Assembly: GCA_937916465.1 (NCBI GenBank)
Contig: CALFTK010000014.1
Location: forward strand, 1-24,166
From: an uncultured Bacteroidales bacterium
GTDB lineage: Bacteria; Bacteroidota; Bacteroidia; Bacteroidales; Bacteroidaceae
Length of the DNA stretch: 24,166 bases
Direction of reading: 5' to 3'
In this document: positions 6,732 through 14,637 of the stretch, piece by piece
How the letters are laid out: each line of letters starts with the position of its first letter
How positions within the stretch are numbered: the stretch's first letter is position 1
Made by a program: the position numbers and the translations under genes
Notes under the pieces: generated by a model
Told to the model about the DNA's origin: nothing
Databases searched by the model: none
Seen by the model: only the letters and a program-made list of their open reading frames with translations

Positions 6732-7709
6732 TTATTGGTTAAAACTGTTTTCTATAATTTCTGTAAGTACATCTTTTACCGTCATGCCGGCTGCACGTAT
6801 CTGCTGAGGTATAAAACTGGTTTCGGTCATACCGGGTATAGTATTGATTTCCAATAGGTTTATTTTATTACCGGATGTTATAATATAGTCGTTTCTTATT
6901 ATACCACTGCAACCTACTATATTGTAAATGGCTGCGGTCAGTTTCTGTATTCTATCACGCAATTCGTCAGGAATACGGGCAGGTGTTATCTCCTCTACAG
7001 CACCGTTGTATTTTGCTTCGTAGTCAAAAAAGTCACGTTTTGGAACAACTTCGGTCACCGGCAAAAATACTTCGCGTTTTTTTGTTTTATAGTATCCGTT
7101 TGTAACTTCTATTCCCTGCATAAACGATTCTATCATTATTTCATCACTCTCTTTAAAAGCTGCGGCTATAGCCTGCTCTATCTGTTCCGGCTCTTTTACT
7201 TTTGTTGTTCCAAAACTGGAGCCTCCGTCAGAAGGTTTGATAAAACAGGGCAGCCCTATCTTTTCTACCACATCGGCAGCTGTTATAACATCGCCCTTAC
7301 GGAGCATTATTGAATCGGCTATGCGTATGCCAAAACTCTTTAGGAACTGATTAAGCATAAACTTATTGAAAGTTAAAGACGACGCTAACACTCCACAGGT
7401 GGAATGTGGTATTTCAAGTAACTTCAAATAGCCCTCTAAGATGCCATTTTCGCCCGGTGTTCCATGAATTATTATATATGCGTAGTTGAATACTATCTTT
7501 TCTCCGTCTTTTGAAAAACTAAAGTCATTCAGGTCTATGGGATATTGATTGCCATCCAACACTGCGCACATAGTTTTTCCTTTTATCTCTACCAAATATG
7601 GATTGTATATCTCTTTATCTAAATGTTCAAGCACTGTGTTTGCACTTCTTAAAGAGACCTCTCTTTCACTTGAATTACCTCCTGCTATTACTGCAATATT
7701 ACGTTTCAT
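6732..7709 (-). CDS. ddl: D-alanine--D-alanine ligase
   Basis: Ddl joins two D-alanines using ATP to make the D-Ala-D-Ala end of peptidoglycan stem peptides in the cytoplasm. The 325-aa length is usual. Visible motifs are the N-terminal GGNSSEREVSLRSA (10-23), IIHGTPGENG, the ATP-grasp KPSDGGSSFGTTKV, VPKRDFFDYEAKY, and the Mg-binding LLEINTIPGMTETSFIP at the C-terminal end. All key parts are present. The gene sits 15 nt downstream of the RluD-type gene and 10 nt upstream of the acyltransferase gene. Confidence 0.96.
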   Translation of the reverse strand: MKRNIAVIAGGNSSEREVSLRSANTVLEHLDKEIYNPYLVEIKGKTMCAVLDGNQYPIDLNDFSFSKDGEKIVFNYAYIIIHGTPGENGILEGYLKLLEIPHSTCGVLASSLTFNKFMLNQFLKSFGIRIADSIMLRKGDVITAADVVEKIGLPCFIKPSDGGSSFGTTKVKEPEQIEQAIAAAFKESDEIMIESFMQGIEVTNGYYKTKKREVFLPVTEVVPKRDFFDYEAKYNGAVEEITPARIPDELRDRIQKLTAAIYNIVGCSGIIRNDYIITSGNKINLLEINTIPGMTETSFIPQQIRAAGMTVKDVLTEIIENSFNQ

Positions 7710-7724
7710 TTTATGTCGATATAT

Positions 7725-8789
7725 TTATTTATCTATTGAATTTACATATTCACGCCAACCTTCTACCAACAGTTTCATATCGGTAGGCAGTTCAGAATCG
7801 AACTGCATCTGTTGACCGGTGACAGGATGCACAAATCCCAATGTTTTAGCGTGCAATGCCTGTCTGGGACAGGTATCGAAACTGTGCTGTATAAACTGCC
7901 TGTAACGACTGAATGTGGTACCTTTTAGCACTATATTGCCCCCATACCGTTCATCGTTAAACAATGGATGTCCCAAATGTTTCATGTGGACTCTTATTTG
8001 ATGTGTCCTACCTGTTTCAAGCCGGCACTCTATTAAAGATGTATAACTATAGTTTTCCAACAAAGTATAGTGCGTTACAGCATGCTTGCCCACTTCGGGG
8101 TCGAATGACACTGCCATCTGCAACCTGTCTTTTGGGTTTCTGGTTATCTGACTCTCTATTCTGCCGATAGGCTGGTTGGGAACACCCCACACTAATGCCT
8201 GATAGGTACGCTGAGTGGTTTTATTAAAGAACTGTTTACCCAATTCTGTTTTGGCAAATGGTGTTTTTGCCACCACCAACAAACCTGATGTATCTTTATC
8301 TATTCTATGTACCAGCCCCACCTGCGGGCTATTGGGGTCGTAGTCTTTATTATCACGCAAATGCCAAGCTATGGCATTCACCAATGTGCCGGTAAAATTA
8401 CCACAACCCGGATGTACCACTAATCCTGCTGGTTTGTTTATTACCATAAGATGGTCATCTTCATAGACTACATTTAATGGTATATTTTCAGGAAGTATTT
8501 CTGTACTGTAACGTGGACGGTCCATCATTACAGTTATTACATCCATAGGTTTAACCTTGTAATTACTCTTTATGGGAGTGCCGTTGGCCATTATCATTCC
8601 GGCATCGGCAGCTTTCTGAATACGATTTCTGGATACGTGTTCTATATGGTCAAACAGAAATTTGTCAACCCTAAGCAGAGACTGACCTTTATCTGCTACA
8701 ACCCTATAATGTTCATATAACTCTATAGAATCGGACGTTGGTTCTATATCGTCAAGCAGATCATCAAATTCTTCGTCCGGATGATTCAT
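7725..8789 (-). CDS. rluD: RluA/RluD-family 23S rRNA pseudouridine synthase
   Basis: The 354-aa enzyme isomerises uridines to pseudouridine in RNA. RluD itself acts on helix 69 of 23S rRNA. An S4 RNA-binding domain covers about residues 38-95 (LRVDKFLFD...SRNRIQKAADAGMI). The catalytic domain follows, with NKPAGLVVHPG, then GLVHRIDKDTSGLLVVAKT, where Asp164 is the catalytic residue. Later RLETGRTHQIRVHMKHLGHPLFNDERYGG is seen. S4 plus catalytic domain and this length favour RluD over the S4-less RluA, though RluC is not excluded. About 35 acidic residues precede the S4 domain. The gene starts 5 nt after the PASTA gene stops. Confidence 0.88.
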   Translation of the reverse strand: MNHPDEEFDDLLDDIEPTSDSIELYEHYRVVADKGQSLLRVDKFLFDHIEHVSRNRIQKAADAGMIMANGTPIKSNYKVKPMDVITVMMDRPRYSTEILPENIPLNVVYEDDHLMVINKPAGLVVHPGCGNFTGTLVNAIAWHLRDNKDYDPNSPQVGLVHRIDKDTSGLLVVAKTPFAKTELGKQFFNKTTQRTYQALVWGVPNQPIGRIESQITRNPKDRLQMAVSFDPEVGKHAVTHYTLLENYSYTSLIECRLETGRTHQIRVHMKHLGHPLFNDERYGGNIVLKGTTFSRYRQFIQHSFDTCPRQALHAKTLGFVHPVTGQQMQFDSELPTDMKLLVEGWREYVNSIDK

Positions 8790-8794
8790 AAAGA

Positions 8795-9397
8795 TTAGTT
8801 GAAAAAGAGCGATTCAATTACTGTAGAACTGTCAGCTGATTCTATATCCTCTACAGGAGTTCCATTACCTACAACTATTGTAAGAGTAGAACCCTCGGGC
8901 ACTTCTGAACCGGATTCAATGGTTTTACCCTGATACTTTATTTCATACACCCAGTCTTCGTCACCATCTACATATTCGTGCGGAGTAAGCTTGAAACCAG
9001 AACCAAGCAACAAAGATTCTGCTGCTCTAAGCGAACTATTATCGGCCACATCAGGTATCATCTTCATAGGAACCTTACCTGAATTCACCACCAGATAGAC
9101 TGTTCTCCCCTCTTTTACAAACGAACCTGTTTCCGGACGCTGTTCTATAACAGCCCCCTCTTCCAAATTACTCTGATAACGATATTCGGTTATTTCACCC
9201 TGCAACATATTGTTTTTTAACACAGCCATTGCGTCATCACTAATCAGTCCTTCCACCAATGGAACTTCCACATGTTCACCATGATTTGTAAAGGAGTGTA
9301 TCCACTTGAATGTAGCAAACACAATAAGTACAGCTACCACTACCATCAGTGCGATGTGGATAAAGATTCTTCTTATATATCTGAACTTTGTAGCCAT
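8795..9397 (-). CDS. Membrane-anchored PASTA-domain protein without kinase
   Basis: This 200-aa protein has a short basic N-terminus and one transmembrane segment at about residues 13-33. Two PASTA domains follow (about 43-107, starting VEVPLVEGL, and about 110-178, starting MKMIPDVADN), then a short acidic tail. PASTA domains bind uncrosslinked peptidoglycan or beta-lactams in penicillin-binding proteins and Ser/Thr kinases. Here no enzyme domain accompanies them, so the role may be sensing or tethering in the periplasm. It leads the operon that contains ddl, consistent with a wall-related role by inference. A promoter -7 box lies 26 bp upstream of the start. Confidence 0.88.
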   Translation of the reverse strand: MATKFRYIRRIFIHIALMVVVAVLIVFATFKWIHSFTNHGEHVEVPLVEGLISDDAMAVLKNNMLQGEITEYRYQSNLEEGAVIEQRPETGSFVKEGRTVYLVVNSGKVPMKMIPDVADNSSLRAAESLLLGSGFKLTPHEYVDGDEDWVYEIKYQGKTIESGSEVPEGSTLTIVVGNGTPVEDIESADSSTVIESLFFN

Positions 9398-9422
9398 CTA
9401 TGTATAAGTATTATAACTATGG

Positions 9423-9430
9423 CAAAGTTA
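9423..9430 (-). promoter_or_regulatory. -7 box for the PASTA-rluD-ddl-acyltransferase-NigD operon
   Basis: The minus strand reads TAACTTTG, an exact TAnnTTTG match, 26 bp before the PASTA gene. No clear TTTG is found at the -33 distance. The following genes have spacings of at most 15 nt, so this probably drives all five. Confidence 0.55.
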
Positions 9431-9483
9431 CAACAAAGAAATGAAAGTGAGTACAGAAATGTATGATAAAAGACTGATAATAA

Positions 9484-10254
9484 TTAAAGCAATGTTGGTT
9501 CGCCCTCTACGTAGTTTGCTGTTAAAAGTTTGCAACCGTCAAAAACCACGTAAGAATATTGCGAAATCCAATCGCCCACTATCAGCACTCTGCATTCACG
9601 CGACAGCATCAAATCCAGTTCTATATGTCTGTGACCAAATATAAAGTAGTTGACCGAATTGTGTTTTGACAGATACTGTTTTGCATATTGTACCAAATGT
9701 TCTTTTTCTTCTCCCTGATATGGTACTATACCGCTTTCCAAATGGCCCTTCATGCTGTGTTTAGCCCACGACATACCCAGATACATGCTCCAACGAGTAG
9801 GTAGCAATGAGAAACAAAACTGACAAAATTTATTCCTAAAGATAGAACGAAGAAAACGGAATGAACGGCTTGGATCGCCCATACCGTCACCATGCGCTAG
9901 ATAAAATATCTGACCGTACAATTCTACAGTTGCCGGTTCTCTATGCAGCACTACACCACATTCGCGTTCTAAATAGTCATAGCACCATATATCATGATTA
10001 CCTGTAAAATAGTGTACTTCTATACCTCTGTCCGTAAGTTCGGATATTTTACCAAGAAAACGAGAATAACCTTTTGGCACTACATATTTGAATTCATACC
10101 AAAAATCGAACATATCGCCCAACATATATATGGCGTGAGCCTTCTCTTTTATATCGTCAAGAAAACGCACCAAACGACGTTCCTGCATTCTACGATGCGG
10201 CAACGCCCACGATCCCAAATGTGCATCGGAAATGAAATATATATTTTTGGACAT
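9484..10254 (-). CDS. lpxH: UDP-2,3-diacylglucosamine diphosphatase
   Basis: LpxH removes UMP from UDP-2,3-diacylglucosamine to give lipid X, a step of lipid A synthesis at the cytoplasmic face of the inner membrane. The 256-aa protein shows the full calcineurin-like metal-site series: SDAHLG (Asp10, His12), GDMFDFW (Asp47), GNHD (Asn86), HGDG (His121) and GHRH near the C-terminus. It lies 11 nt after the sufT-like gene and is the last gene of the efp operon. Confidence 0.92.
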   Translation of the reverse strand: MSKNIYFISDAHLGSWALPHRRMQERRLVRFLDDIKEKAHAIYMLGDMFDFWYEFKYVVPKGYSRFLGKISELTDRGIEVHYFTGNHDIWCYDYLERECGVVLHREPATVELYGQIFYLAHGDGMGDPSRSFRFLRSIFRNKFCQFCFSLLPTRWSMYLGMSWAKHSMKGHLESGIVPYQGEEKEHLVQYAKQYLSKHNSVNYFIFGHRHIELDLMLSRECRVLIVGDWISQYSYVVFDGCKLLTANYVEGEPTLL

Positions 10255-10265
10255 TTATGCAAGTA

Positions 10266-10565
10266 TTATATAAAACCTAATTCAAGTTTTGCCTCTTCTG
10301 ACATCATATCCTTGTTCCACTCTGGTTCAAAAACCAAATTCACCGTGACCGATTTTATCTGTTCTATGCCCTCTACGCGCATACGTACATCTTCTACTAT
10401 GAAATCGGCCAACGAACAACCGGGTGCAGTTAGAGTCATATCAATAACTGCGTTATTTTCTTCGTCTAACTCCACCTTGTATATCAGCCCCAAATCGTAA
10501 ACATTTACAGGTATTTCAGGGTCATATACGGTCTTCAAGACCTCAATTATCCGTTCTTTTAACAT
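10266..10565 (-). CDS. SufT/MIP18 (DUF59) Fe-S assembly protein
   Basis: The 99-aa protein is a single DUF59 domain. It carries DPEIPVNVYDLGLIYKV at 15-31, TAPGC with Cys50, and a C-terminal WNKDMMSEEAKLELG tail that is typical of the SufT-like branch. Such proteins help mature Fe-S clusters on client proteins. No suf genes are nearby; the neighbours are radC and lpxH, with gaps of 8 and 11 nt. Cys50 is the residue conserved for cluster handling in the family. Confidence 0.88.
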   Translation of the reverse strand: MLKERIIEVLKTVYDPEIPVNVYDLGLIYKVELDEENNAVIDMTLTAPGCSLADFIVEDVRMRVEGIEQIKSVTVNLVFEPEWNKDMMSEEAKLELGFI

Positions 10566-10573
10566 ACTGTTTT

Positions 10574-11275
10574 CTATTCCAGGTTACCTCGGTCAGCATA
10601 ACTGTAGTAACCGTTGTCTGTAAAAATAATATGGTCCAGCAGAGGTATCTGCACTATTTTGCAGGCGGCATACAACCTACGTGTCAAGTCGTCATCGGGT
10701 TTGCTGGGTGATATATTCCCCGATGGATGATTATGACACAATGTTATAGCCGAAGCCCGGCGAAGAAATGCTTCGCGCAGTATAACTCTGTTATCTACTG
10801 CTGTCATTGCAACTCCTCCGCTACTTACACAAATACTGTCTATTACCCTACCCGCCTGATTCAAGTAGAGTGCATGACACTCTTCTACAGGCAAATCTAC
10901 CATGAGTGGGTAAAAGTAATTATAAACATCTACAGACGAAGCTATTTTTTCCCTATTTACAGGTCCCTCTTCTTTTCTGCGACGTCCCAATTCACAGGCG
11001 GCAAGTATTGTTATTGCTTTAGCCTCTCCTATTCCTTTAAAAGAGCATAGCTCCTCAACGCTTAATCTGCCCAAACTGGCCAGACTATTACGACAAGAAG
11101 CCATTACTTTCTGAGTCAAAGCCACGACCGAATCTTCTGTGTTTCCGGTATGTATTAGAATCGCCAATAACTCAGCGTTGGTAAGTGCTTTTGCACCTTT
11201 TTGCTTCATCTTTTCTCTGGGGCGATCCTCGGCGGCCCACTGTTTAAGATTCAGCTTTTCCGGCTTGTTCATCAA
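10574..11275 (-). CDS. radC: RadC family JAB-domain protein
   Basis: The 233-aa protein has an N-terminal helix-hairpin-helix-like UPF0758 domain (FKGIGEAKAITILAACELGRR at about 79-99). A C-terminal JAB/MPN domain follows, with LCHNHPSGNISPSKPDDDLT, whose His-x-His and downstream Asp form the metal site. Despite the name, a role in DNA repair is not established, and the biochemical function is unsettled. It starts 6 nt after efp stops. The first two codons are both ATG, so either may be the start. Confidence 0.93.
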   Translation of the reverse strand: MMNKPEKLNLKQWAAEDRPREKMKQKGAKALTNAELLAILIHTGNTEDSVVALTQKVMASCRNSLASLGRLSVEELCSFKGIGEAKAITILAACELGRRRKEEGPVNREKIASSVDVYNYFYPLMVDLPVEECHALYLNQAGRVIDSICVSSGGVAMTAVDNRVILREAFLRRASAITLCHNHPSGNISPSKPDDDLTRRLYAACKIVQIPLLDHIIFTDNGYYSYADRGNLE

Positions 11276-11281
11276 TATTTA

Positions 11282-11848
11282 TTATGCCTTCACGCGGCCC
11301 TGATATGATCCGTCACGTGTATCCACTTCAATAAGTTCACCTTCATTAATGAACAGAGGTACACGTACTTCACAACCGGTTTCCACTGTAGCAGGTTTGG
11401 TTGCGTTTGTAGCAGTATCGCCCTTCAAACCTGGTTCTGTATAGGTAATCTTCAGAACAACTTTTACAGGCAGATCTGCAAATAATATCTCACCGGATGT
11501 TGCATTGGTTACAACTTCCACTATTTCTCCCTCCTTAAGGTAATCAACACCATTGATTACATCTTTATTCAAGGTTACCTGTTCAAAATCTTCCTGATTC
11601 ATAAACACATAACCCATATCGTCTTTATACAGGTACTGGTATGGGCGACGCTCTACGCGTACATCCTCCAGTTTAAAACCAATCTGGAATGTACGTTCCA
11701 ATACTCTACCTGTTGTTACACTCTTCAACTTGGTACGTACAAATGTGTTGCCCTTACCTGGTTTTACGTGTAAAAACTCTATGCAAAAATAAAGATGACC
11801 ATCTAAATTGATGCATGTTCCGTTCTTAATGTCTTGACAAAGAATCAT
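11282..11848 (-). CDS. efp: Translation elongation factor P
   Basis: EF-P rescues ribosomes stalled at polyproline runs. The 188-aa length is normal, with a KOW-like N-terminal domain followed by two OB domains. The tip loop reads KPGKGNTF, with Lys32 at the position that carries a modification in many bacteria. Which modification system serves it cannot be told here. The C-terminal part contains NATKPATVETGCEVRVPLFINEGE and ends TRDGSYQGRVKA, as expected. It heads an operon with radC, the sufT-like gene and lpxH, all within 11 nt of each other. It has a strong divergent promoter next to that of rpmH. Confidence 0.97.
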   Translation of the reverse strand: MILCQDIKNGTCINLDGHLYFCIEFLHVKPGKGNTFVRTKLKSVTTGRVLERTFQIGFKLEDVRVERRPYQYLYKDDMGYVFMNQEDFEQVTLNKDVINGVDYLKEGEIVEVVTNATSGEILFADLPVKVVLKITYTEPGLKGDTATNATKPATVETGCEVRVPLFINEGELIEVDTRDGSYQGRVKA

Positions 11849-11888
11849 AAACTATGTATGTAATAATTAATTAATTGTTTTCAGAATA

Positions 11889-11919
11889 CAAAAGTAGTGC
11901 ATAGCAACAAATAAGCAAA
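11889..11919 (-). promoter_or_regulatory. efp: Promoter of the efp-radC-sufT-lpxH operon
   Basis: The minus strand has TTTG (11916-11919), a 19-bp spacer and TACTTTTG (11889-11896), a full match to the Bacteroidota consensus. The leader to the efp ATG is about 30-35 nt and A/T-rich. Confidence 0.8.
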
Positions 11920-11945
11920 ACTTTCATCAAAAAAAGAGTCAACTC

Positions 11946-11976
11946 TTTGCTATTATGAAAAAAAAGCCTACTTTTG
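11946..11976 (+). promoter_or_regulatory. rpmH: Promoter of rpmH
   Basis: TTTG (11946-11949), a 19-bp spacer and TACTTTTG (11969-11976). The -7 sequence and spacing are identical to those of the divergent efp promoter, and the two -33 boxes are only 26 bp apart. The ATG is 46 nt downstream of the -7 box. Confidence 0.82.
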
Positions 11977-12022
11977 CACTCCGATTTGAAAATTTGAAAA
12001 TAACAATTAAAAGTATATAACA

Positions 12023-12184
12023 ATGAAAAGAACATTCCAGCCTTCCAATAGGAAGAGAAAGAACAAGCACGGTTTCCGTGAAAGAATGGCTACAGCCAAC
12101 GGCCGTCGCGTATTGGCTTCACGTCGCGCTAAAGGTCGCAAGAAATTAACTGTTTCTGACGAATATTGCGGAACCAAGAAGTAA
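12023..12184 (+). CDS. rpmH: 50S ribosomal protein L34
   Basis: A 53-aa, very basic protein that begins MKRTFQPSNRKRKNKHGFRE and continues RMATANGRRVLASRRAKGRK. These are diagnostic of L34, a component of the large ribosomal subunit. The C-terminus (KLTVSDEY plus seven residues) is slightly longer than the 44-46 aa of many bacteria, as is usual in Bacteroidales. The gene is small and lies alone between a strong promoter and an intrinsic terminator. It is not next to rnpA or dnaA as in many other bacteria. Confidence 0.98.
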   Translation: MKRTFQPSNRKRKNKHGFRERMATANGRRVLASRRAKGRKKLTVSDEYCGTKK

Positions 12185-12208
12185 TTCCGGGAAGTTCAGA
12201 TGACAAAT

Positions 12209-12245
12209 AAAAAGGTGATTCATATTGTTTGAACCACCTTTTTTT
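12209..12245. terminator. Bidirectional intrinsic terminator between rpmH and bcp
   Basis: AAAAAGGTG (12209-12217) pairs with CACCTTTTT (12235-12243). One mismatch and four further pairs extend the stem, closing on a 7-nt loop. T tracts follow on both strands, so it can end rpmH (plus) and bcp (minus). Confidence 0.85.
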
Positions 12246-12266
12246 GTATTCATCTTTAACAGTCTG

Positions 12267-12713
12267 CTATTTCAGTATCTGATCTGCATGGTTCTTTGTA
12301 TCGACTTTCTCTATCACATCGGTACAGATACCATTTTCATCGAAAACGAATGTCATACGTATTGTTCCTACGCACGTTTTACCACACATCTTCTTTTCAC
12401 CCCAAGCACCAAATGTCTGCAGCATCTCTGTACTTTTGTCCGACAATAGCGGAAATGGCAGTTCATACTTCTCTATAAACTTTTTATGTGAAGCTGTAGA
12501 ATCTTTACTTACACCATATACTTTATAACCTTGCGCTATAAACCTGTTGTAGTTGTCGCGAATATTACATGCTTCGGTAGTACAACCCGGCGTACTGTCT
12601 TTGGGATAAAAATAGAGTACCGTTTTGTGCCCCATTAAACTTTGGGTTGTCACTGTATTACCATCCTGATCTACCACACTGAACTGTGGCATCTTATCGC
12701 CTTTCTTAATCAT
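12267..12713 (-). CDS. bcp: Thioredoxin-dependent thiol peroxidase (Bcp/PrxQ)
   Basis: Bcp reduces hydrogen peroxide and organic hydroperoxides in the cytoplasm using thioredoxin. From the ATG at 12711-12713 the product is 148 aa. It begins MIKKGDKMPQF as expected and has YFYPKDSTPGCTTEAC, with peroxidatic Cys44 and resolving Cys49 five residues apart, the PrxQ arrangement. A TTG seven codons further upstream would extend the frame. I reject it because it overlaps the likely -7 box and family members start at MI(K). The lipocalin gene lies 62 bp upstream on the same strand. Confidence 0.93.
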   Translation of the reverse strand: MIKKGDKMPQFSVVDQDGNTVTTQSLMGHKTVLYFYPKDSTPGCTTEACNIRDNYNRFIAQGYKVYGVSKDSTASHKKFIEKYELPFPLLSDKSTEMLQTFGAWGEKKMCGKTCVGTIRMTFVFDENGICTDVIEKVDTKNHADQILK

Positions 12714-12731
12714 AATTGTTATTTGTTTTTG

Positions 12732-12762
12732 CAATTATATTCAAAATGAACGAATTTTACAA
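12732..12762 (-). promoter_or_regulatory. bcp: Possible promoter of bcp
   Basis: The minus strand has TTG (12760-12762), a 20-bp spacer and TATAATTG (12732-12739), one change from TAnnTTTG. This would allow bcp expression apart from the upstream lipocalin gene. Confidence 0.45.
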
Positions 12763-12775
12763 TACCTGAACGTAT

Positions 12776-13303
12776 TTAGTTATGATTTACCCATAACAAT
12801 TTACTGGTATCATAACCGGCCTCTTTGGCTATTTGTAAGTACTTGCTACGAATTATGTCGGGAATACTCTTTTCCCTGGATAACAACCACAAGTATTTAT
12901 GATTATCGCCTGCAACTAATGCATATTGATAATCGTCATCCAACGCTATTACGTTGTAACCTGAATAGAATGGCCCCCAGAATGATACTTTCATCATAGC
13001 CGATCCATCGTCAGACGCAAATTTCACCTTGCCTTTAGCTTCGGTATATTCGCCTGTCACACTATTATAACCGCTGTTCACAACACTTATCTCCCCATCA
13101 TAATTCATATTGTATTCGGCTTTGGTATTCTCCAGATTTCTTTCATGCCTGAAATCTATTCTGGCTATTTCATACCATGTCCCCAAATACTTTGAAAGAA
13201 CAAACGGTTTCACCGGAGTAGCCCCGTCAGGTATTGTTACACACCCTGCTACTGTTGGTAAAAGCGATGACATCATCGCCAAGCAAACAAAATTCTTTTT
13301 CAT
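12776..13303 (-). CDS. Lipocalin family outer-membrane lipoprotein (Blc-like)
   Basis: The 175-aa protein has a lipoprotein signal with lipobox VAGC (Cys21). It then carries the lipocalin signature GTWYEIARID (41-50). The rest shows the bacterial lipocalin pattern: FRHERNLEN, then NSV/TGEYTEAKGKVKF, KVSFWGPFYSGYNVIALDDDYQYALVAG and YLWLLSRE near the end. E. coli Blc is an outer-membrane lipoprotein that binds lysophospholipids; a similar lipid-binding or membrane-maintenance role is inferred. The length is close to Blc (177 aa). It lies upstream of bcp on the same strand with a 62-bp gap. Confidence 0.88.
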   Translation of the reverse strand: MKKNFVCLAMMSSLLPTVAGCVTIPDGATPVKPFVLSKYLGTWYEIARIDFRHERNLENTKAEYNMNYDGEISVVNSGYNSVTGEYTEAKGKVKFASDDGSAMMKVSFWGPFYSGYNVIALDDDYQYALVAGDNHKYLWLLSREKSIPDIIRSKYLQIAKEAGYDTSKLLWVNHN

Positions 13304-13330
13304 AAAATCGATTATTTAATTATTACGGCA

Positions 13331-13338
13331 CAAATGTA
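13331..13338 (-). promoter_or_regulatory. -7 box for the lipocalin gene
   Basis: The minus strand reads TACATTTG (exact TAnnTTTG), 27 bp before the start codon. A -33 TTTG is not evident. Confidence 0.5.
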
Positions 13339-13432
13339 TGCGGTAATTAAATACGTTATCACTCCGTTTTAGTTAATTACTGATAATTATGTAAAAATAT
13401 TTTTTAGCATTTACTTTTCCATGTATAATTTG

Positions 13433-13463
13433 TTGTCACTAACAAATAGTATTACTATTTTTG
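13433..13463 (+). promoter_or_regulatory. Promoter of the MORN-repeat gene
   Basis: TTG (13433-13435), a 20-bp spacer and TATTTTTG (13456-13463), an exact -7 match, 23 bp before the ATG at 13487. Confidence 0.65.
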
Positions 13464-13486
13464 TTGATGTATTATAAGACTGTATT

Positions 13487-14569
13487 ATGAAAAGAATATC
13501 AATCATAATTACTATTTTAGTACTGTTTATCACAAGAATGGCGGCACAAACAGAAAGCATTGACACATTAAGATTTGATGACGGATCTTGGTATGTTGGT
13601 GGTATAACAGATTCTCTTTTCAATGGTACCGGCACTATGAAGTACAGCGACGGCACAATATATTCAGGTGAATGGAAAAATGGTTTATGGGATGGTACCG
13701 GAACATTACGTTTTCCTGATGGCGACTACTATAAAGGTTCATTCAAGGAGCATAAAATGAGCGGAGAAGGAGTGTATAAATATGCAAACGGCGCTGAATA
13801 CAATGGCAGATGGGAGAACAATATGTTCAATGGTGTTGGTACTCTTATGTATGAAGATGGCGGGTATTATGCAGGTGAATGGAAAGACGATATGCGCCAT
13901 GGTGCCGGGGTTCTACTATCAAAACAGGATACAACTCTTTACAAAGGATATTTTGAAAACGATGTCTATATAGGCAAGGTAAAAAACCAGGAGATGGCCG
14001 ATTCTATTGCTGCTGCTCAGGCTTCTCAGGAGTACAGCTATTACGAAGTGCCCGAATACGATGTGTTATGTCTGGATGTGGCTGTTAGCAGTAAAGACAA
14101 CCTTGTTTTAGGTATGTCCATTGGAAATGGATATACATTCTGGGGTTTGACTTTTAGCGCCAACATTGGCAAACAGACATACGGTTTTCCCGCGGAATTG
14201 GTAGAAGGAGAAGAAGATATGGAAACAACCATTGCCTGGGAGGATTATCTTGATGAAGAGTTTATAGAGGGAGTTTACAACTCTTACAACATAAAGTTCA
14301 ACTTTGGTTGGTTTTTGGATGATTTTTTCCAGTTTGGTATAAATTTGGGAATAGGTCTGGAGACTAGATACAAAAACTGTCTGTCCGCAGATAATGGTAT
14401 ATTTGAACGTAACGAACGCTACTATAAAACCAGATTCAATGGTGTATTTATGGACTATGGTACTTTTATCAGATACACAATAGGTTTTACCGACAGCGTC
14501 TTTTACAACATGATATTTGGTCTTAGCAAAGGCGATGGTCTCTATGCCGGCATCGGAATACAGTTCTAA
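13487..14569 (+). CDS. Exported MORN-repeat protein with beta-rich C-terminal domain
   Basis: The 360-aa protein has a cleavable signal peptide (hydrophobic core at about 4-16, MAA-Q at 18-21). Around six MORN repeats cover about residues 35-165, for example GTGTMKYSDGTIYSGEWKNG and GVGTLMYEDGGYYAGEWKDD. An Ala/Gln-rich linker follows at about 170-185. The C-terminal 170 residues alternate aromatic and glycine-rich stretches (LGMSIGNGYTFWGLTFSANIGKQ near 206-228; KFNFGWFLDDFFQFGINLGIGLE; end GLYAGIGIQF). That pattern suggests a small beta-barrel or outer-membrane beta sheet, but it is inference. MORN repeats often mediate lipid or protein contact. The gene is monocistronic, with its own promoter. 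The molecular role is unknown. Confidence 0.85.
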   Translation: MKRISIIITILVLFITRMAAQTESIDTLRFDDGSWYVGGITDSLFNGTGTMKYSDGTIYSGEWKNGLWDGTGTLRFPDGDYYKGSFKEHKMSGEGVYKYANGAEYNGRWENNMFNGVGTLMYEDGGYYAGEWKDDMRHGAGVLLSKQDTTLYKGYFENDVYIGKVKNQEMADSIAAAQASQEYSYYEVPEYDVLCLDVAVSSKDNLVLGMSIGNGYTFWGLTFSANIGKQTYGFPAELVEGEEDMETTIAWEDYLDEEFIEGVYNSYNIKFNFGWFLDDFFQFGINLGIGLETRYKNCLSADNGIFERNERYYKTRFNGVFMDYGTFIRYTIGFTDSVFYNMIFGLSKGDGLYAGIGIQF

Positions 14570-14582
14570 ATTCCACAGCTAT

Positions 14583-14615
14583 AAAAACAACAACGGCGAA
14601 TCAAAAGATCCGCCG
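14583..14615 (-). terminator. Probable intrinsic terminator of ddh
   Basis: cggcg (14594-14598) pairs with cgccg (14611-14615). A mismatch and three more pairs close on an AAAA loop. On the minus strand the hairpin is followed by TTGTTGTTTTTA, a T-rich tract, about 20 nt after the ddh stop. The plus strand lacks a T tract, so it does not look like a terminator for the MORN gene. Confidence 0.55.
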
Positions 14616-14637
14616 CAGTATAAAGATGTTGTAATGT

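Noticed and set aside
12714..12734. TTG start giving bcp seven extra codons
   Set aside because: The stretch covers the probable -7 region and the usual Bcp N-terminus begins at the ATG at 12713.
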